A stretch of 64,000 bases of DNA, taken from NCBI RefSeq assembly GCF_021018895.1, contig NC_079372.1:18151237-18215236 (forward strand). The letters are read 5' to 3'. This DNA is from Seriola aureovittata. Lineage: Eukaryota; Chordata; Actinopteri; Carangiformes; Carangidae. Made by a program: the position numbers and the translations under genes. Positions 36,377-48,695 of this stretch are shown here, piece by piece; the stretch's first letter is position 1, and each line of letters opens with the position of its first letter. The notes below the pieces were generated by a model. The model did no database searches, was not told where the DNA came from, and worked only from the letters and a program-made list of their open reading frames with translations.

Positions 36377-39300
36377 TAAAACTTCCACTGCTCCCCGGAA
36401 ACTTGACAAATTATTTTTATCAGCAGCGTCGACCTTGTGTGTTACTTCACCGAAGACCCCTGGCTGCTGGAGCCAAATTAGAGCAGATTTTCACTCCAAA
36501 ATATCAACTTTTTCTTGACAGAAAGGTTGCCTGAATAATAATCGTAAATGCTAAACAGACATGACTTTCATCCTTGTACAGCAATTAAAATGAATATACA
36601 CTGACAGTGCTTATCAGAGTGGGACAAACGATGCCTCTCACTACTGTTGTGCCCCTCGTGTTTCAATAGGCCTTTGTCACAGCAGACGTTTTGATTCATC
36701 ATCGCAGGAAACAGTGTTATTAACATAAATGACAGCTCTGTTCTATTCAAGTGTCCCAGTGAGCCATCACAGTGTGACGGTGAGCAAGCAGGAACAGTAT
36801 CAGCGCCCTGGAACTGAAGCAGCTAAAGGGGAGTTCAGCACTTGGATTATTTGCACCTGTGACCCGTCAGAGAGTCTTCTGTGGAAAAGGCAGATCAGCA
36901 GTCAAATAAACGAGCAGTGATCGGTCATTTGTTTCCATGTGGATGTGGAGAAAAGGACCACGTCCATTCGCGAAGGAAGATGCGTTTACTGTTGCCTGGG
37001 TAGTTTATTTCAAATGAAACTGCCAATGTAGTTATAAGATTAGTTTGATTCAAAGCTACGTGCATCTATATTTTTATAATTACACTGAATCAAACGACAA
37101 TAATGTGACTATGACACAAATTCAAGGATTATAATCAGGTGTAAATGAATTTTCCATGGCATAAAGAACTCAACTGTAATCAATGAACTTCAAAAAGTTC
37201 AAACTTATGATAAAGAAAATGTTAAATATGATCTTGTAAAGTAGTGGTTGAGTTAAAACACAACCTGAGCTGTATTTGCAGTGAAGTACGATCCTTCACT
37301 TACTGTATTATGGTGGTATGAGCACAGTTTTGACATGGTGACTTCCCTGTGACTATATAAACACAGCCAGGAGAGGAGAGAAAAGAAAAGAGAACTTGAA
37401 TAAAACGCGAACAAAGAAGAATGTGCTGCTGCTGCTGCTGCTGCTGGTGTGTTTTCAAGCCCCCATCACCTTTGTACAAATGCAAGAATCTGTGCAGTAT
37501 TTCTTCATCCTGGGCCCCTGCTGTGACCTTTGTGGTCCCTTTGTGCATATTAAATGTTGATATTCCTGCCCATATTAGTGATGACTAGGGAGTTTTCATA
37601 CAGGGGAGATGAGGTGACAGGTTCTTCCTCTCCACACTGAGGCAGGGGATGTGATTACACAGATGATACTCCGCTGCTCGGATTACCGTATGTGTGCATG
37701 TGCATGTGTGTGAACATCCTTTCCGCTAAGTCCCATTGTCCGCGCGTGGCTTGATGTGGCACTGCTGTTCCCAGAGTTCATCTCTCATCCTAAAAAACAT
37801 CTGAGTCATCCACATGTGAACAAGTTCTGCTTGTACAGCTGGAATCCTTATCGGTTATAATCAGCGTTATATTAAATGTTTTAAGATTTCTGCTTTTGGC
37901 TGTTGAAAAGCAGGTGATCTGGTGGCAGAGAGGTCACCACGTCTTAAAGCTACAATAAATAATAGTTTGATTTTTGTGAGTTATTAAGAAAAGGACAATA
38001 AAAAGGGGAAAACACATGAGATACAATATGTCCATATTTTTGCATAATGAGGAGTACACTACCATGTATTTACTTACCATTACACTACTGAATAATAATA
38101 ATGGTGAGCTGACATTGATGAAAATATCACACATAACCAACTTTTTTTTTTTTTTTCATGAAACTGAAGTAAAAAGAAATAAAAGATAAACAGCAGAACA
38201 GATAGGATAACATCTTCCAGGAAGCAACTGTATGTAGCCTTCAGGGTACAATGGTTTGCCACTGCACCCCTGACATGCATATCTATGTGTTTACCTGCAA
38301 GGGAAAATGCTGCACTGTACCTGGTAAACATTTTATAACCCCTATATCCTTGCACAATGACAGTGCACTGGAAAGGTTAGGTTACTGTAAAGTGAAAACA
38401 GCTGAATGAAAACAGTAATGCGACAACGCGATGTTCAATGTCGTGTCTGGCCAACATGTTGCTCTCCAGGAGCAAAACGCTCCACTGTGTTCACCAGTTC
38501 GTCACTAACTTTGCCAGCTGTTTGGTGCTGGGCAGTTGGCGTACTCTTAGCTGAAAACAGCTGCTTTCTGTTGGGTTGTAAAAACCGAAACAATGAGCTG
38601 AAAGATGCTGAAAAGCATTACAAGCAACGCCAATGGTGAGAAAAGGTATACACTTCCTGTCTCCTAAGTGAGTGTGGTCGTGATTGCTTGTTCATGTCAA
38701 AGCATAATAACAGATAAAGTATGAATTGACTGATTTCGCCACTTGTTTTAATCTGCTTGCTTATATCTGACCAACCCAGTACAAGATCATATCAGTCTAA
38801 TACTCTGTTTTCCCTCCAAAAACTGTTAAATAATAATAACAATAATAGTATTATTACGCAAAGAAGCACATGTTTTATTTCTGCAGAGATATTAATATGT
38901 ATATTTGCATAATAGTGACTATATAGTGCTATTTATTTATAGCATATTTATTTCCAACAAAGTAGAAACAGAAAAACACACCACTTCCTGTGCCTCAAAT
39001 AATTCATCCAGAAAAAGACCAAGAGCAGACATTCAGCGCTTAGCAGGAAACGGAAGAACTTTTCATGATCTGCCAGTAGCTGAATCATTACATCAACTAA
39101 CAGCAGAAAGTCGCCAAACAGACATTCCTGTTCAAATGTTGCTGCTTTTGACTTTTTTAAGTTCAAATACTGGAGCAAGCAAAAAGTGGCTCTGCTTCCA
39201 ACATGGGTGTTGGTGTGCGCGGCTCGTCAGCATGTAGCTGCTCACGGTGTGAATGAAAATGTGTTTCCGGCGCCACAATCTCCTCTCCTCTCATTTTCTG

Positions 39301-39715
39301 GTTTGCTTGTATCTCCCTCCATCTCTACCACCTTCCAACAGAGCCTTGATCAACAACGTCCATTTCATCCCATAAACGCCGGCTGATGCCAAATCATAAT
39401 TAAATCTCCACAGAGAGCCGCCTGAAAAAGAAGCTAATTAGGTATTAAAAATAACTCAGTGTTTTTTGTCCTTCTTTTCTTGCTTTTAGACACAAATCAA
39501 ATTAACTCTCTTAACTTTTGTGTTTAAGAGTTGAGGTCTCTCTGTGCGTTTGTTGAGATCTGGCAAATTTTTCTTTCATTATTCTTTTTTTTTTTGGTCT
39601 AAGTTTGTTTTGTTTTACTTATCCAATTCTTATTTTATTCTTTTTTGATCAGTGACAAAATCAGAGCGATCACTCTGATGTTAGAATCAACTCTGAGCAA
39701 ACAGAGCAGCAATTA
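36377..39715. other. Non-coding stretch with a short (CTG)n
   Basis: 37424-37446 is a pure TGC/CTG array of about eight units. A T run lies at about 38141-38156. Several AT-rich segments (37000-37260, 38820-38950) and a TAAT-rich, non-repetitive stretch at 39240-39460 (see findings). No frame has recognised homology; 38905-39237 (+) and 38948-39178 (-) are antisense to each other. Confidence 0.5.
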
Positions 39716-39869
39716 GAGAGAGAGAAAGAGAAGTAGATGAGAAAAGAGACCTGCGAGAAGGAGGGGAAGGAGAGAGAGAGAGATGGGGGCAAACAGAGAT
39801 GGAGAAGAGAAAAAGAGAGAGTGGGTGGTGGGGGACTCTTGATCTCAATGCTTGATCTCTATTGCACAC

Positions 39870-39927
<58 letters not shown>
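39716..39927 (+). repeat. GA-rich tract and (CA)n microsatellite
   Basis: Interrupted GA/GGA-rich purine tract at 39716-39830, then about 28 CA units at 39870-39927. Confidence 0.9.
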
Positions 39928-39929
<2 letters not shown>

Positions 39930-41721
39930 GAGGGCTAAAAGGCCAGACTTCTTTCCAGCTTCCTTCTTTTGTCTCTCCTGTACGCGTCTGTAATTACAGC
40001 CCGGCCAGTGACGAACAGCAGGGAGGCTGCTAATGCTACAGCTAACTAGGAGCTTTCAACCCTTTGAAACTGTACATCTGTGAGCGAGAGCCCCCGATGA
40101 ATAAGAGCCGCGGAGAGAGAACAAGGTGACTGGCTTTTGTTCACATTGTTTCTAAGACTGCAGAGAAAACAAGAGCTGGACTAAAGATGCTGTTCCTCTG
40201 CAGCATCACGGCTTCTCTTTTTTTCTCCTCGCCCTGTTCGTCGTCTCCTCTAATTCCATTTCTTCTGCCTTCACATTCATTCATTAACATTATGTCAAAC
40301 GTACCTACATCAGAAGTGATTGTTCCCTGCGAAGAAATTAAACCCCCGAAATGATTTCAAAACATTCTCATGAGTTTTATTTCTTATTTTGCTCAATAAA
40401 CACTGTTCTAACCTGGTGGTTCCGGAAAGTTAAGATGACGTTTGATGGCTCGTGGGTACAAAGTGTCTCAATCCTAAAGCACGTCAGTAAGAACGGGTTG
40501 TTGCTTCTCTGTATACTTTCATCTCTGGTGCTCTGTGAGGCTGAAGAGATGGCGGCTTGTTCATGTTTAGTTTTTCTCTCATCTCGTCTAGAGCGAGGTG
40601 AGTCTGTACCACTCATTACCCTCAAGACTTTTATTTAGGTATTAGATATATACTAACACTTGTGGTGTTATTTTCCTTCTATTTCAATATTTGTTTGCTT
40701 TCCTATAAGTACAGTAGGCTATACTGACTATTATTTCAAAAACTCCACTTCTGCTAGCTTTACTTTGGACTTTCCCCTGGGGGATACACATTCTCTGCGC
40801 TGCGTTTACTCTCTGTGTTTATACTATAGACTACACTCACATTACTGCAGTCTAGAATGAATGTATTAATATTTTGAAACTTAAGTTTTATTTATTTTCA
40901 TGCATAAATCTGCTAATCAAAGGAGAAGTTCATCCAAGTAAATAAACAATATCTCCTCCACAACGACACATACAAGAATATTCTAATCTGACAATGATGG
41001 CGTCATTTGTCAGTGCCCCTTAAAAAAACGGTTATGGTTATAGAAACATTTGGTCCTTTGTCGTCATAGTTACAATAATTACTTAAGTGAGGTTATGGGA
41101 TGATCACAGTCATGGTTAAAAGAAACAGATTTTTGATAGGAAACAGGAAACAAACTGATCTCCCATGTCAAAATGAGCTATTTGCAAGTTTTGCTATCGC
41201 TGCGCAGCCAGCGTTAGCATTCACAGCTTTCTGACTGTTCAGGGTCTACCGGCTCAAATTAGGGTCAAAAAAAAAAATTTTGAGCTTGTGAAGTGATGTT
41301 CACAAATAAATCCGAAGTTTGCAGTTGTAAATCAATATTTGTAAACCTGTCAAATAAATCCGCCTGAGAGATGCAAGTTTGTGCATGTGAAAAAGAGATT
41401 TGTATTTGTAGAAAATAAAATTGCATTTGATTTAGAACTGCAAACGTTGTAAACAGCAGCTCAAAATTATTTTCACCCCAATGGCCCCTGTGAATGCTTG
41501 TTTCTCTGCAATTGCAGGTATATGTGTGGATATATTTTTTGGTTATTAATTTATTTAAAAGAAACATATATATATATATAAAATGTTTGCAATGTTAGTG
41601 TATGCACTCTTCCTTTCACTCTGAACTATTCCCTGGAAAAGCAGAGTATTTATGCAAGAGGGACACTGCAGTGTGTTATGAAGTGTGGTTCTTGAGTTAT
41701 TCAGTACATATCCATGTGCGC
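39928..41721. other. Non-coding stretch with weak repeat-like segments
   Basis: 41020-41200 contains 'aacggttatggttatag' and 'ggaaacaggaaacaaactga', wording I associate with a fish repeat and loosely shared with 47950-48110 (GGTTAAGGTTAGGG-like). 41280-41470 repeats 'ttgtatttgtag'-like phrases. A short TA run lies at about 41567-41580. No supported gene. Confidence 0.4.
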
Positions 41722-41765
41722 ACGCGCACACGCACACACACACACACACACACACTCTCTCTTTC

Positions 41766-41793
<28 letters not shown>
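41722..41793 (+). repeat. CA array facing a TG array
   Basis: CG/CA repeat to about 41755, 'tctctctttc', then TG from about 41766 to 41793. The arms are reverse complements separated by about ten bases, so the locus is a near-perfect inverted repeat. Confidence 0.9.
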
Positions 41794-41796
<3 letters not shown>

Positions 41797-43045
41797 GAGA
41801 GAAATACACACTTCTGATGTGTAACCCTCATCAACTGTTTCTACAGCCAACATTTACATTTCATCTGAGCTCGACCTGATTCTGATGGCCAGCAGGAAGA
41901 AGATGACGTGTGCGTGTGGTTGGACACACCAGTTTTCCGTTGGAGATTCAACAAGAGGCAGATCGGACGTTGACACAGTCATCGGTGCTCATAGCTCGCT
42001 CGCAAACCTTCCCGCAGACACGCACAGACACAGAAACTATATCTACTGGCAAATTGTGTTCTTTGTACTTAAGCTTCGACTGTTCCTTCGGGGCAATGTA
42101 TATTTCAGTATATTTGAAGTGCATATCAAAGCTTCGTTTCTTCTTTAAATTTCTTCATCTAAAAATCTGTATTTAGTCTCTGACACTACGCCGCTACTGT
42201 ACATTACAACTGTCTTACAAAGTCATCAGTGCCATACAGAAGGACCTTGGGTCTGCGAGGTGCTTCATCAAGAGCCGATTGTATTTCAGAGTAGATTTTT
42301 CCTTTAATACTCACTCAGTTTCAATAACACCAGAGAGTCTCCAAGACGGTTTCAGACATTTCTCTCAACATTTATTCCAATGACATGCTTTGATGCACAT
42401 AAACACAAACTTCACCACTTGAACACTTGATTTAGTGTTCCCGCAAACGGCTCGTTTGGAAACTTCAACTGGAAGGAATTTACTTTAGAGTGATCGTATT
42501 GTAACTGTAGCTGCAACTGCACGCTGATGGATGCTGCTTAATGTTGCTTGTGTTGCATCCATACAAATTTGCCTCGCGAGCATAAGCGAAGAGTAGCAAG
42601 CGCGGTACTGCCGATGTGTATCGGTAAACATTACAGCCATGAATGGTCTCACACAGCGTGACCAACAGCACTTTTACCAGGACACACAGGATAAAGCATT
42701 GAGTGTAATTTCTCGAGGTTTCTCTGCTCTCACAGTTCAGGCTCCTTGGCTTTGAAAAAGCAGAGCAGTTGTCATGATGCAGATACTAGGATGCAACTCA
42801 TTCTGGGCATAACTCTGGGGCTAGGGATAGGAGGGAATTCTGGGACAAAATAAATGTGTGTGGATGACACAGCAGGGGAGCGGCAAAATGAAAGTGTAAT
42901 GGAAAAAATGCTGTTGATCATAATTGCTGGTGGTGAAATTGCTGGTCTGTATTTCCTCTAAAAAAATTTCCGTGTGTGTCACTGTTTGCAGGGGCTCCAA
43001 CATCTGCAATTATTTCTCCGGGAAGGATTCCGCTTGAACCTCTAT
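41794..43045. other. Non-coding stretch, no supported gene
   Basis: Unique-looking sequence. Frames at 41885-42148 and 41910-42176 overlap in different phases and resemble nothing known. Confidence 0.5.
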
Positions 43046-43680
43046 ATCACCTCCTCCTCTTCCTATTCCTCCTCCTGCCTTTCTTCCTCCTCCTCCTCCC
43101 CCCCCCCCCCCCCCCCATCCCCCCTTCCTTCTGCTCCGGACCAATATTGGGTGGCGAGGCGATGGTTATCTAAATGCAAAGTGATGCTGTAATAGCACTC
43201 ACTGAGGAGGCGTAAACGACGTGAGACCCAGAAATGGAGGGATGGGGGGGGGGGCAGAAGGAGGAGGAGGAGGGGGGTATCAATAAGAGAGATACATACA
43301 AAAGAGAGGTGGAGGAGGAGGCTGAGGTTGTATGGCAACCAGAATGAGAGAGAAAGAGAGGGAATAAAATAAGAGGGGAGAAGCAGCAAAGAGGGCTAAA
43401 TTGAAAGAGGAAGGATGGGAAAAGGGTGAAGAAGAGAAAGAAAAAAAAAAGAGAAAAAGAGAGTGCAAAAGCAAAGGAGAGAAAACAGGAGTGTGAGAAA
43501 AAGTGACAGGGAGAAGAGGCAGGGAAATGGAAGGAGAGGATGTGAGAGAGTCGTACCAAGAGAAGATGTGAGATAAAAATGAGAGAGGAGAGAAGAAAGG
43601 ATAAAAAAAAAGCATCAGAAAATGAAAAGGAGAAGAGATAAAGACCAACTAATAGAGGAAACGCAGACGAGGATGCTGCA
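43046..43680. repeat. Polypyrimidine block followed by polypurine block
   Basis: 43046-43135 is almost pure C/T on the plus strand, ending in a run of about 18 C (43099-43116). 43230-43680 is almost pure A/G, with a G run (43243-43254), GGA repeats and long GAGA/AAGA stretches. The Leu/Phe/Ser-rich frames on the minus strand are products of this composition, not proteins. Confidence 0.85.
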
Positions 43681-44288
43681 GAAGAAATTAAAGAGACCGT
43701 CTTCACCAGAAAAAGCGGAAGCGTTGGTTGTTTGTGTACGTTTACCTGACAAGGACCTCTCTCTTACGGGTCATGTGAGTAATGACCGTCCACTCTCAGA
43801 AGCAAAGGGTGGATGTAAAGAGACATTATTACAGTGCAAATCTGCTACACAAAAGGTTTCCCCCGACCATAAAGCTGCACGTTTATTAACAATGGAGCAG
43901 GTCATCATCCAACTCTGCGGTGACCAATCAGCTTCATGCAGCGTGTTGGCGTCTTTCGACAGAGATGAAAAAGAGGTTTGAGGAAGGAACAACACAAAGA
44001 GAAGCTTTTTTTTCCTATGATCTTGATATTAGTAATGTTACCTCCTCATTTGCTGCTTGATTACGTCAATGTCACAGTCTCCAGCGCCAGAACTGAACTG
44101 AAATGAGATAAATAGAGAGGAATGAATAATGGCACGGGAATAAAACTCCTACAAGTACAATATTATGTTATTTATGTCATGCTATGGAAGCTGTGTGAAT
44201 GAAAGAACGAGAGGAAGAAGGAATATTATGAATGTGGAGAGTTAAAGTGGGCTGCGGATAGAAGGGAAGAAAGGGATTAAACAGTGTG
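43681..44288. other. Non-coding stretch, no supported gene
   Basis: The 119-codon plus frame at 43622-43981 begins in the purine block (Lys/Arg-rich start), lacks recognised similarity and is not flanked by convincing splice sites. Confidence 0.45.
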
Positions 44289-44441
44289 TGTGTGCGTGTG
44301 TGTGTGTGTGTGCATGCGTGCGCAAATATCACACCAATATCCTGTCAGTCGAAGAAGTGAAGAAGACATTTTCAAAATATTTTTACATGACTGTTGTCAT
44401 GGCAAAGCCAGTATCCACAGGGAGTAGTGCAGCTACAGAAG

Positions 44442-44506
<65 letters not shown>
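44289..44506 (+). repeat. TG and CA microsatellites
   Basis: TG with CG interruptions at 44289-44322 and about 30 pure CA units at 44447-44506 preceded by GCGCGC. Another CG-to-CA alternating tract. Confidence 0.95.
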
Positions 44507-44509
<3 letters not shown>

Positions 44510-45880
44510 TCTGTCTTTCTTGCTGGCCTGCAGTGCAGCTGTCGATGTGGAGTGAAAGTGTCACCTCTTGGCCTCTGCTAACAGACCAGTTTGTGTGTCT
44601 GTGTCCGAGCCAAAGTGTTAGCATTTAGCTCATTGATTTGCTCCAGTCAGTCGCTGTGATTAATCCAGAACAGGCAGCCTGCCCTGGATTGCTAATAGCA
44701 CGTCTTCTTCTGCGGGGTGGGGGGGGGCAAACAGTCTTGGACAGGGTCTGCTCAACAGAGAGACTGACATATTTTCCCCCTGATCCCGCCTGTTTTTTTC
44801 TGCACTTGTTGACAACAGGGATGACGCCACAGTTAGGTTACAGTTTCAAACAGGCGAAGCGTTCGTCTCTCAGTCCATATTAGTAGCATTTTGAAACCGA
44901 ACTGTGAAGCACGCAGCGTCCTGCTGCAGAAAAAGCAGGTATTGATTTCCCCCAGTGGAGAAAGGGGGAATGCTTAAATAGAAAAAACAGAGTTCTGCTT
45001 TATAATATTAATTGTCCAATCGTGGATGCAACACAAGCAACATTAACACAGAGATTCATTTGGTGATCACTGAATATAAATACGTTTGCACCCACTAAAA
45101 TGTTAATTGCAGATTGCTCCGTAATAAAAAAGAAACTTGCCGAGTTCTACTTATGTACAACTATGTTCAATCTTCATTCTGCCAGAGTATGTGTCACATT
45201 TTTAAATAGTATATAATAAAATGTGACAGAAAGCTCATCAATTGAAAAGGCATACTTAGCACTTTCCATACACACAAATGTTCATCTTTGTGGCTGCGGA
45301 GCACAAATAACGATTTTGGAGGCAATTTCCTAAATACTCAATTCTGACCGGTCCAAAACTTTATTCAAGGCTAAAAATGAAACTTACTGCTACTGTCAAC
45401 TTAGTCAACACTGTTAGCTATTTCTTAATATTTCATTCTCTCATCTCCTGTAAACGTGAGTTCGAGATCTTTCTCAAAACCTGCTAAGTTACAATAGTAG
45501 CTTGGTTGTGAAAGTTGGAAACAAACTTTGAAATCCTGTCAAGTGTTGGTGCCTGGCTGTGCCCATTGAGCCACACCACTGATAACTTTCTTTCATGTAT
45601 TCTCCCACGTGTTTTTCAAAACCATTTTCAAATTGATATTCAGACTCTGAAGGTCTCAGAACAGCAGTTTTTCTGAATGCGAAGGGCCAAGGTCGCGCAG
45701 ACGGAGCTAAGACCTTAAGTTTTGTAGAGCTTTTCTATGTGCTGCTGTATTCCTTTCAGAGCCCTTTCACTTCTGACTACAGATGTTCACAATGATGTGG
45801 CTTTGCTTATAATGGCAGCCCTTACTCAAGAGGAGTCATTTGATTGAGGCGGCATTCGTAATCTCCGTGTTTAGGTGCGT
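44507..45880. other. Non-coding stretch, no supported gene
   Basis: A G run near 44719 is the only simple repeat. AT-rich at 45000-45300. No frame with recognised homology. Confidence 0.5.
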
Positions 45881-45888
45881 GTGTGTGC

Positions 45889-45928
<40 letters not shown>

Positions 45929-45929
45929 C
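45881..45929 (+). repeat. (TG)n microsatellite
   Basis: TG array with three CG interruptions in the left third. Confidence 0.95.
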
Positions 45930-48585
45930 CACACAGAGCAAGAGCTCTCAGTGAGAACGAGAATGTCAGGGTAAAACTGACAAAGGAGATTTGTTTTCTG
46001 AGAGAAAAAAAAAAAATACCTCAACTAAATTGATGTCCATTAAAAGCTGTCACTCAGGGTGAAGTTACCCTCTCACCTGTACCGGTCAACTTTATGTAGT
46101 AGAAAATTGAATGGAATTTCAATTGTACAGGAAACCTGAACCTTGATAGCTTTAGCATAAGATGCTGGTAAGCTGCAGAGGTTGGTGTGCAGCGGATGCG
46201 TCTGACATCTGTTTTTTTTAGAGGCTGCATCCTGGAAGAAACGATGTGACACAGCAGCTGAACACGAACTGAACACGCAGAGCTGTAAACATTTATGACG
46301 CAGGACGTTAATGTTTAGAATCAGCTCCAAAAAGCAGATTTTAAAACCCACATTTCAGACTTTAAAATGAATGAATCGAGTTAAAAACTTTTTCTTTTCT
46401 TTTTTTTTAAGTTTCTTCCAGTTTCACAAAGACCAAGGACAAGTAAATATGGTCCACTTGAACACCTGACTATTCCTTTAGCCTGCAAACAAAAACGAGT
46501 GAGTTTCTGCAACAAAGTGAAACAGAAAAACAAGAAAAAAAAATACTGTGAAAAGTCATAATTGTCAAAAAGGCCAATTAAAATTGTCGACTCCGACACA
46601 TAAAAATCTGTTTTAAAGGTGTTTAAAACACTTTTGCTAATTTCAGTTGCTTGTTGTGGATAAAAGATGATTTAAAAAAAAAAAAAAAAAGGACGTGGAT
46701 GTAGTTGCCACTTATGGCCAAATTGTCATTTTGGTGTAGCTCTAGCTTTCTACCATTCAACTGCATCATTACTGTAAAAGGTTCGACATTTCAATATACA
46801 AGACTTCTAACCACTCAACAGCAATCTACAGTGGGGGTGGATGATCTGCCGATCTTATATCATGGACAAGTTTATTTTACTGATCTACTTACTACAGATG
46901 AGTCGTTATGAATCGAATTAAAAAGGTTGCTGCCGACCAGCCCATTGTCACCTGTTAAACAGCTGACCCGCTGACAGCAGCAGCTTGTTCCGCTCTGCAG
47001 CCTCAGCGGGTTTGGCGTAGCGGCACATAGGCCAGATCTCCCCTTGAGCTGAACAAGAACCACCTTCACCAGTTGCAGTCCACAGGAAAGATACGAATCA
47101 AAACTTCTGGTCAGAATTTTCACAAGAAAAAAAAAAGGAAAGAGTGGAAACAGGATGCGGATCGTGATTCAGATCGTGGATTGCGTTACTACACAAAAAG
47201 GTCGTCATATGATCTTTTGGCCAGATCACCCGCCCCTACTTCACAGATTTGGGTCTTCATGAGTTTCAAGGCCAACCTGTGCCTCAGACGTCCTGCAGCC
47301 TCCACCAAGTTCACTGCTAGCATCACTGTGTATACCCATATTCATGCTGAGCATTTTAGACCATGTAGTGTTCAAGCGTGTGTGAGGACAGACATTTGGA
47401 TTTAGCGCAGAGAAGAATACACCAGAGGCCATATGTATAAACAATGTGCAAGTAAAAACCATATATATGCCATAGGCTGCATGAAATCTGACGTTTGTAA
47501 GGAAAGAAAACACAGTGAGAAAGAACACATACTTTTATGTTTAAAAGCAGCGCTGTGCAGAGGGAGCTCTGTGTGAGATTTGATTAAGTGGAGATGAAAA
47601 ATAAGGTGAGAGACAGAATCCAATATGCATTACTCCTTCAAGATGTTCTTTTAGGTTGCAATTTCACCGAGCATGTACAATTCTTTGCAGTCAAAACGCC
47701 CATTTAAAACCAGTGCGAGTCGGTCTGAGATGAAGTGAGGTAATGCACTGTCAACACTGCATCAACCATTTCCCTTTGTCATCGCTCTGCAGCTTCAGAA
47801 CATCAAGTATAACGGCTGCCGGGACAACTGTTAAGCCAGCTTATGTCTAACCCCCATCAACCAGACAAGAATGTTGATATCTGACAGATCTGTAAAACCC
47901 TGGATTGCATCTAGTGCCAGTGTTTTTATAATTCTGGTTTTATTTGAGCATGGTGACTATGGTAGGGTTAAGGTTAGGGAATGATTGTCGTTACAGTGAA
48001 TCGGCGCTATGGTTAAGGTACGGTTGCAGTACGACAACTAAAACACTTGATTAAGGTTCAGGAAAGCTCATTAATAATACTGTTAACTATTACTCCTGCC
48101 ACACCTTTACTTTCTGCCTCACTGCACCAATGACACACTACTCGCTGAAGCGCCAGCAATGAACGTTGGCATTGGATGTACATTGTGTGTTAATTTGTCC
48201 AATATTCACTTATTCCCCAAGGATACTGGCTTGCTATATCAGTATTTAATGAAACATGGTTCCACTCACACAACACGGGACAAAACTTCTCGAAAACTTC
48301 TCAAAAATCAAGCTGCAAGTCAAGATTTAAAAGTGCAAAACAACTGTTAAGTGTGAAAGTCTGATTTTATGCATGTGCAGACTAAAACTGAGTATCCCTT
48401 TTCTCTGCAGCTGTTATGGCAGACAAATTCCAGGGCACATGCCATAAATTTGTAGCTAACAGGACATGTCTGTATGTGGCTAATGAGCTCATATCTTGAC
48501 CTTGAGGGCACCGGGAAGACGAGTCCAACAGGATGATACTTGACCTCTGGGTCAAATACAGTGGATTTTTTTCTCTGCTCAGCCT
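45930..48585. other. Non-coding stretch with A runs
   Basis: A runs at about 46674-46691 and 47128-47138, and a GGTTAAGGTTAGGG-like patch at about 47965-48040. Many short overlapping frames, none recognised. Confidence 0.5.
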
Positions 48586-48695
48586 TAGACTGTATATAAA
48601 AAATGGATTTAGATTCCAGGTCTGAAGTATGAAACCAATGTGGAAGTGTCTTAAACCTACATACTGTCTGCATCAGGACACGCATAATATAGGAT
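48586..48695 (+). repeat. Fragment of a dispersed fish repeat
   Basis: Begins TAGACTGTATATAAAA, an exact 16-base match to 63555-63570, followed by 'gaaaccaatgtggaagtgtc' and 'ctgtctgcatcag', which I recall from a fish repeat. The second site shares only the first part. Confidence 0.4.

Noticed and set aside
43170..43706. 178-residue Ser/Leu/Phe-rich minus-strand frame resembling membrane segments
   Set aside because: It is the pyrimidine strand of a polypurine tract, which always reads as Ser, Leu, Phe and Pro; hydrophobicity here is compositional.
43622..43981. 119-codon frame starting MKRRRDKDQL with a nuclear-localisation-like Lys/Arg start
   Set aside because: The basic start comes from the polypurine tract, there is no recognised domain, and an antisense frame of 74 codons overlaps its second half.
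47770..47783. TTCCCTTTGTCATC, identical to the first 14 bases of miR-204/211
   Set aside because: The rest of the mature sequence does not match, and I find no complementary arm nearby that would make a precursor hairpin.
47965..48040. GGTTAAGGTTAGGG-like patch as an interstitial telomere repeat
   Set aside because: Only a few imperfect units occur, with no run of exact TTAGGG; it fits a diverged dispersed repeat better.
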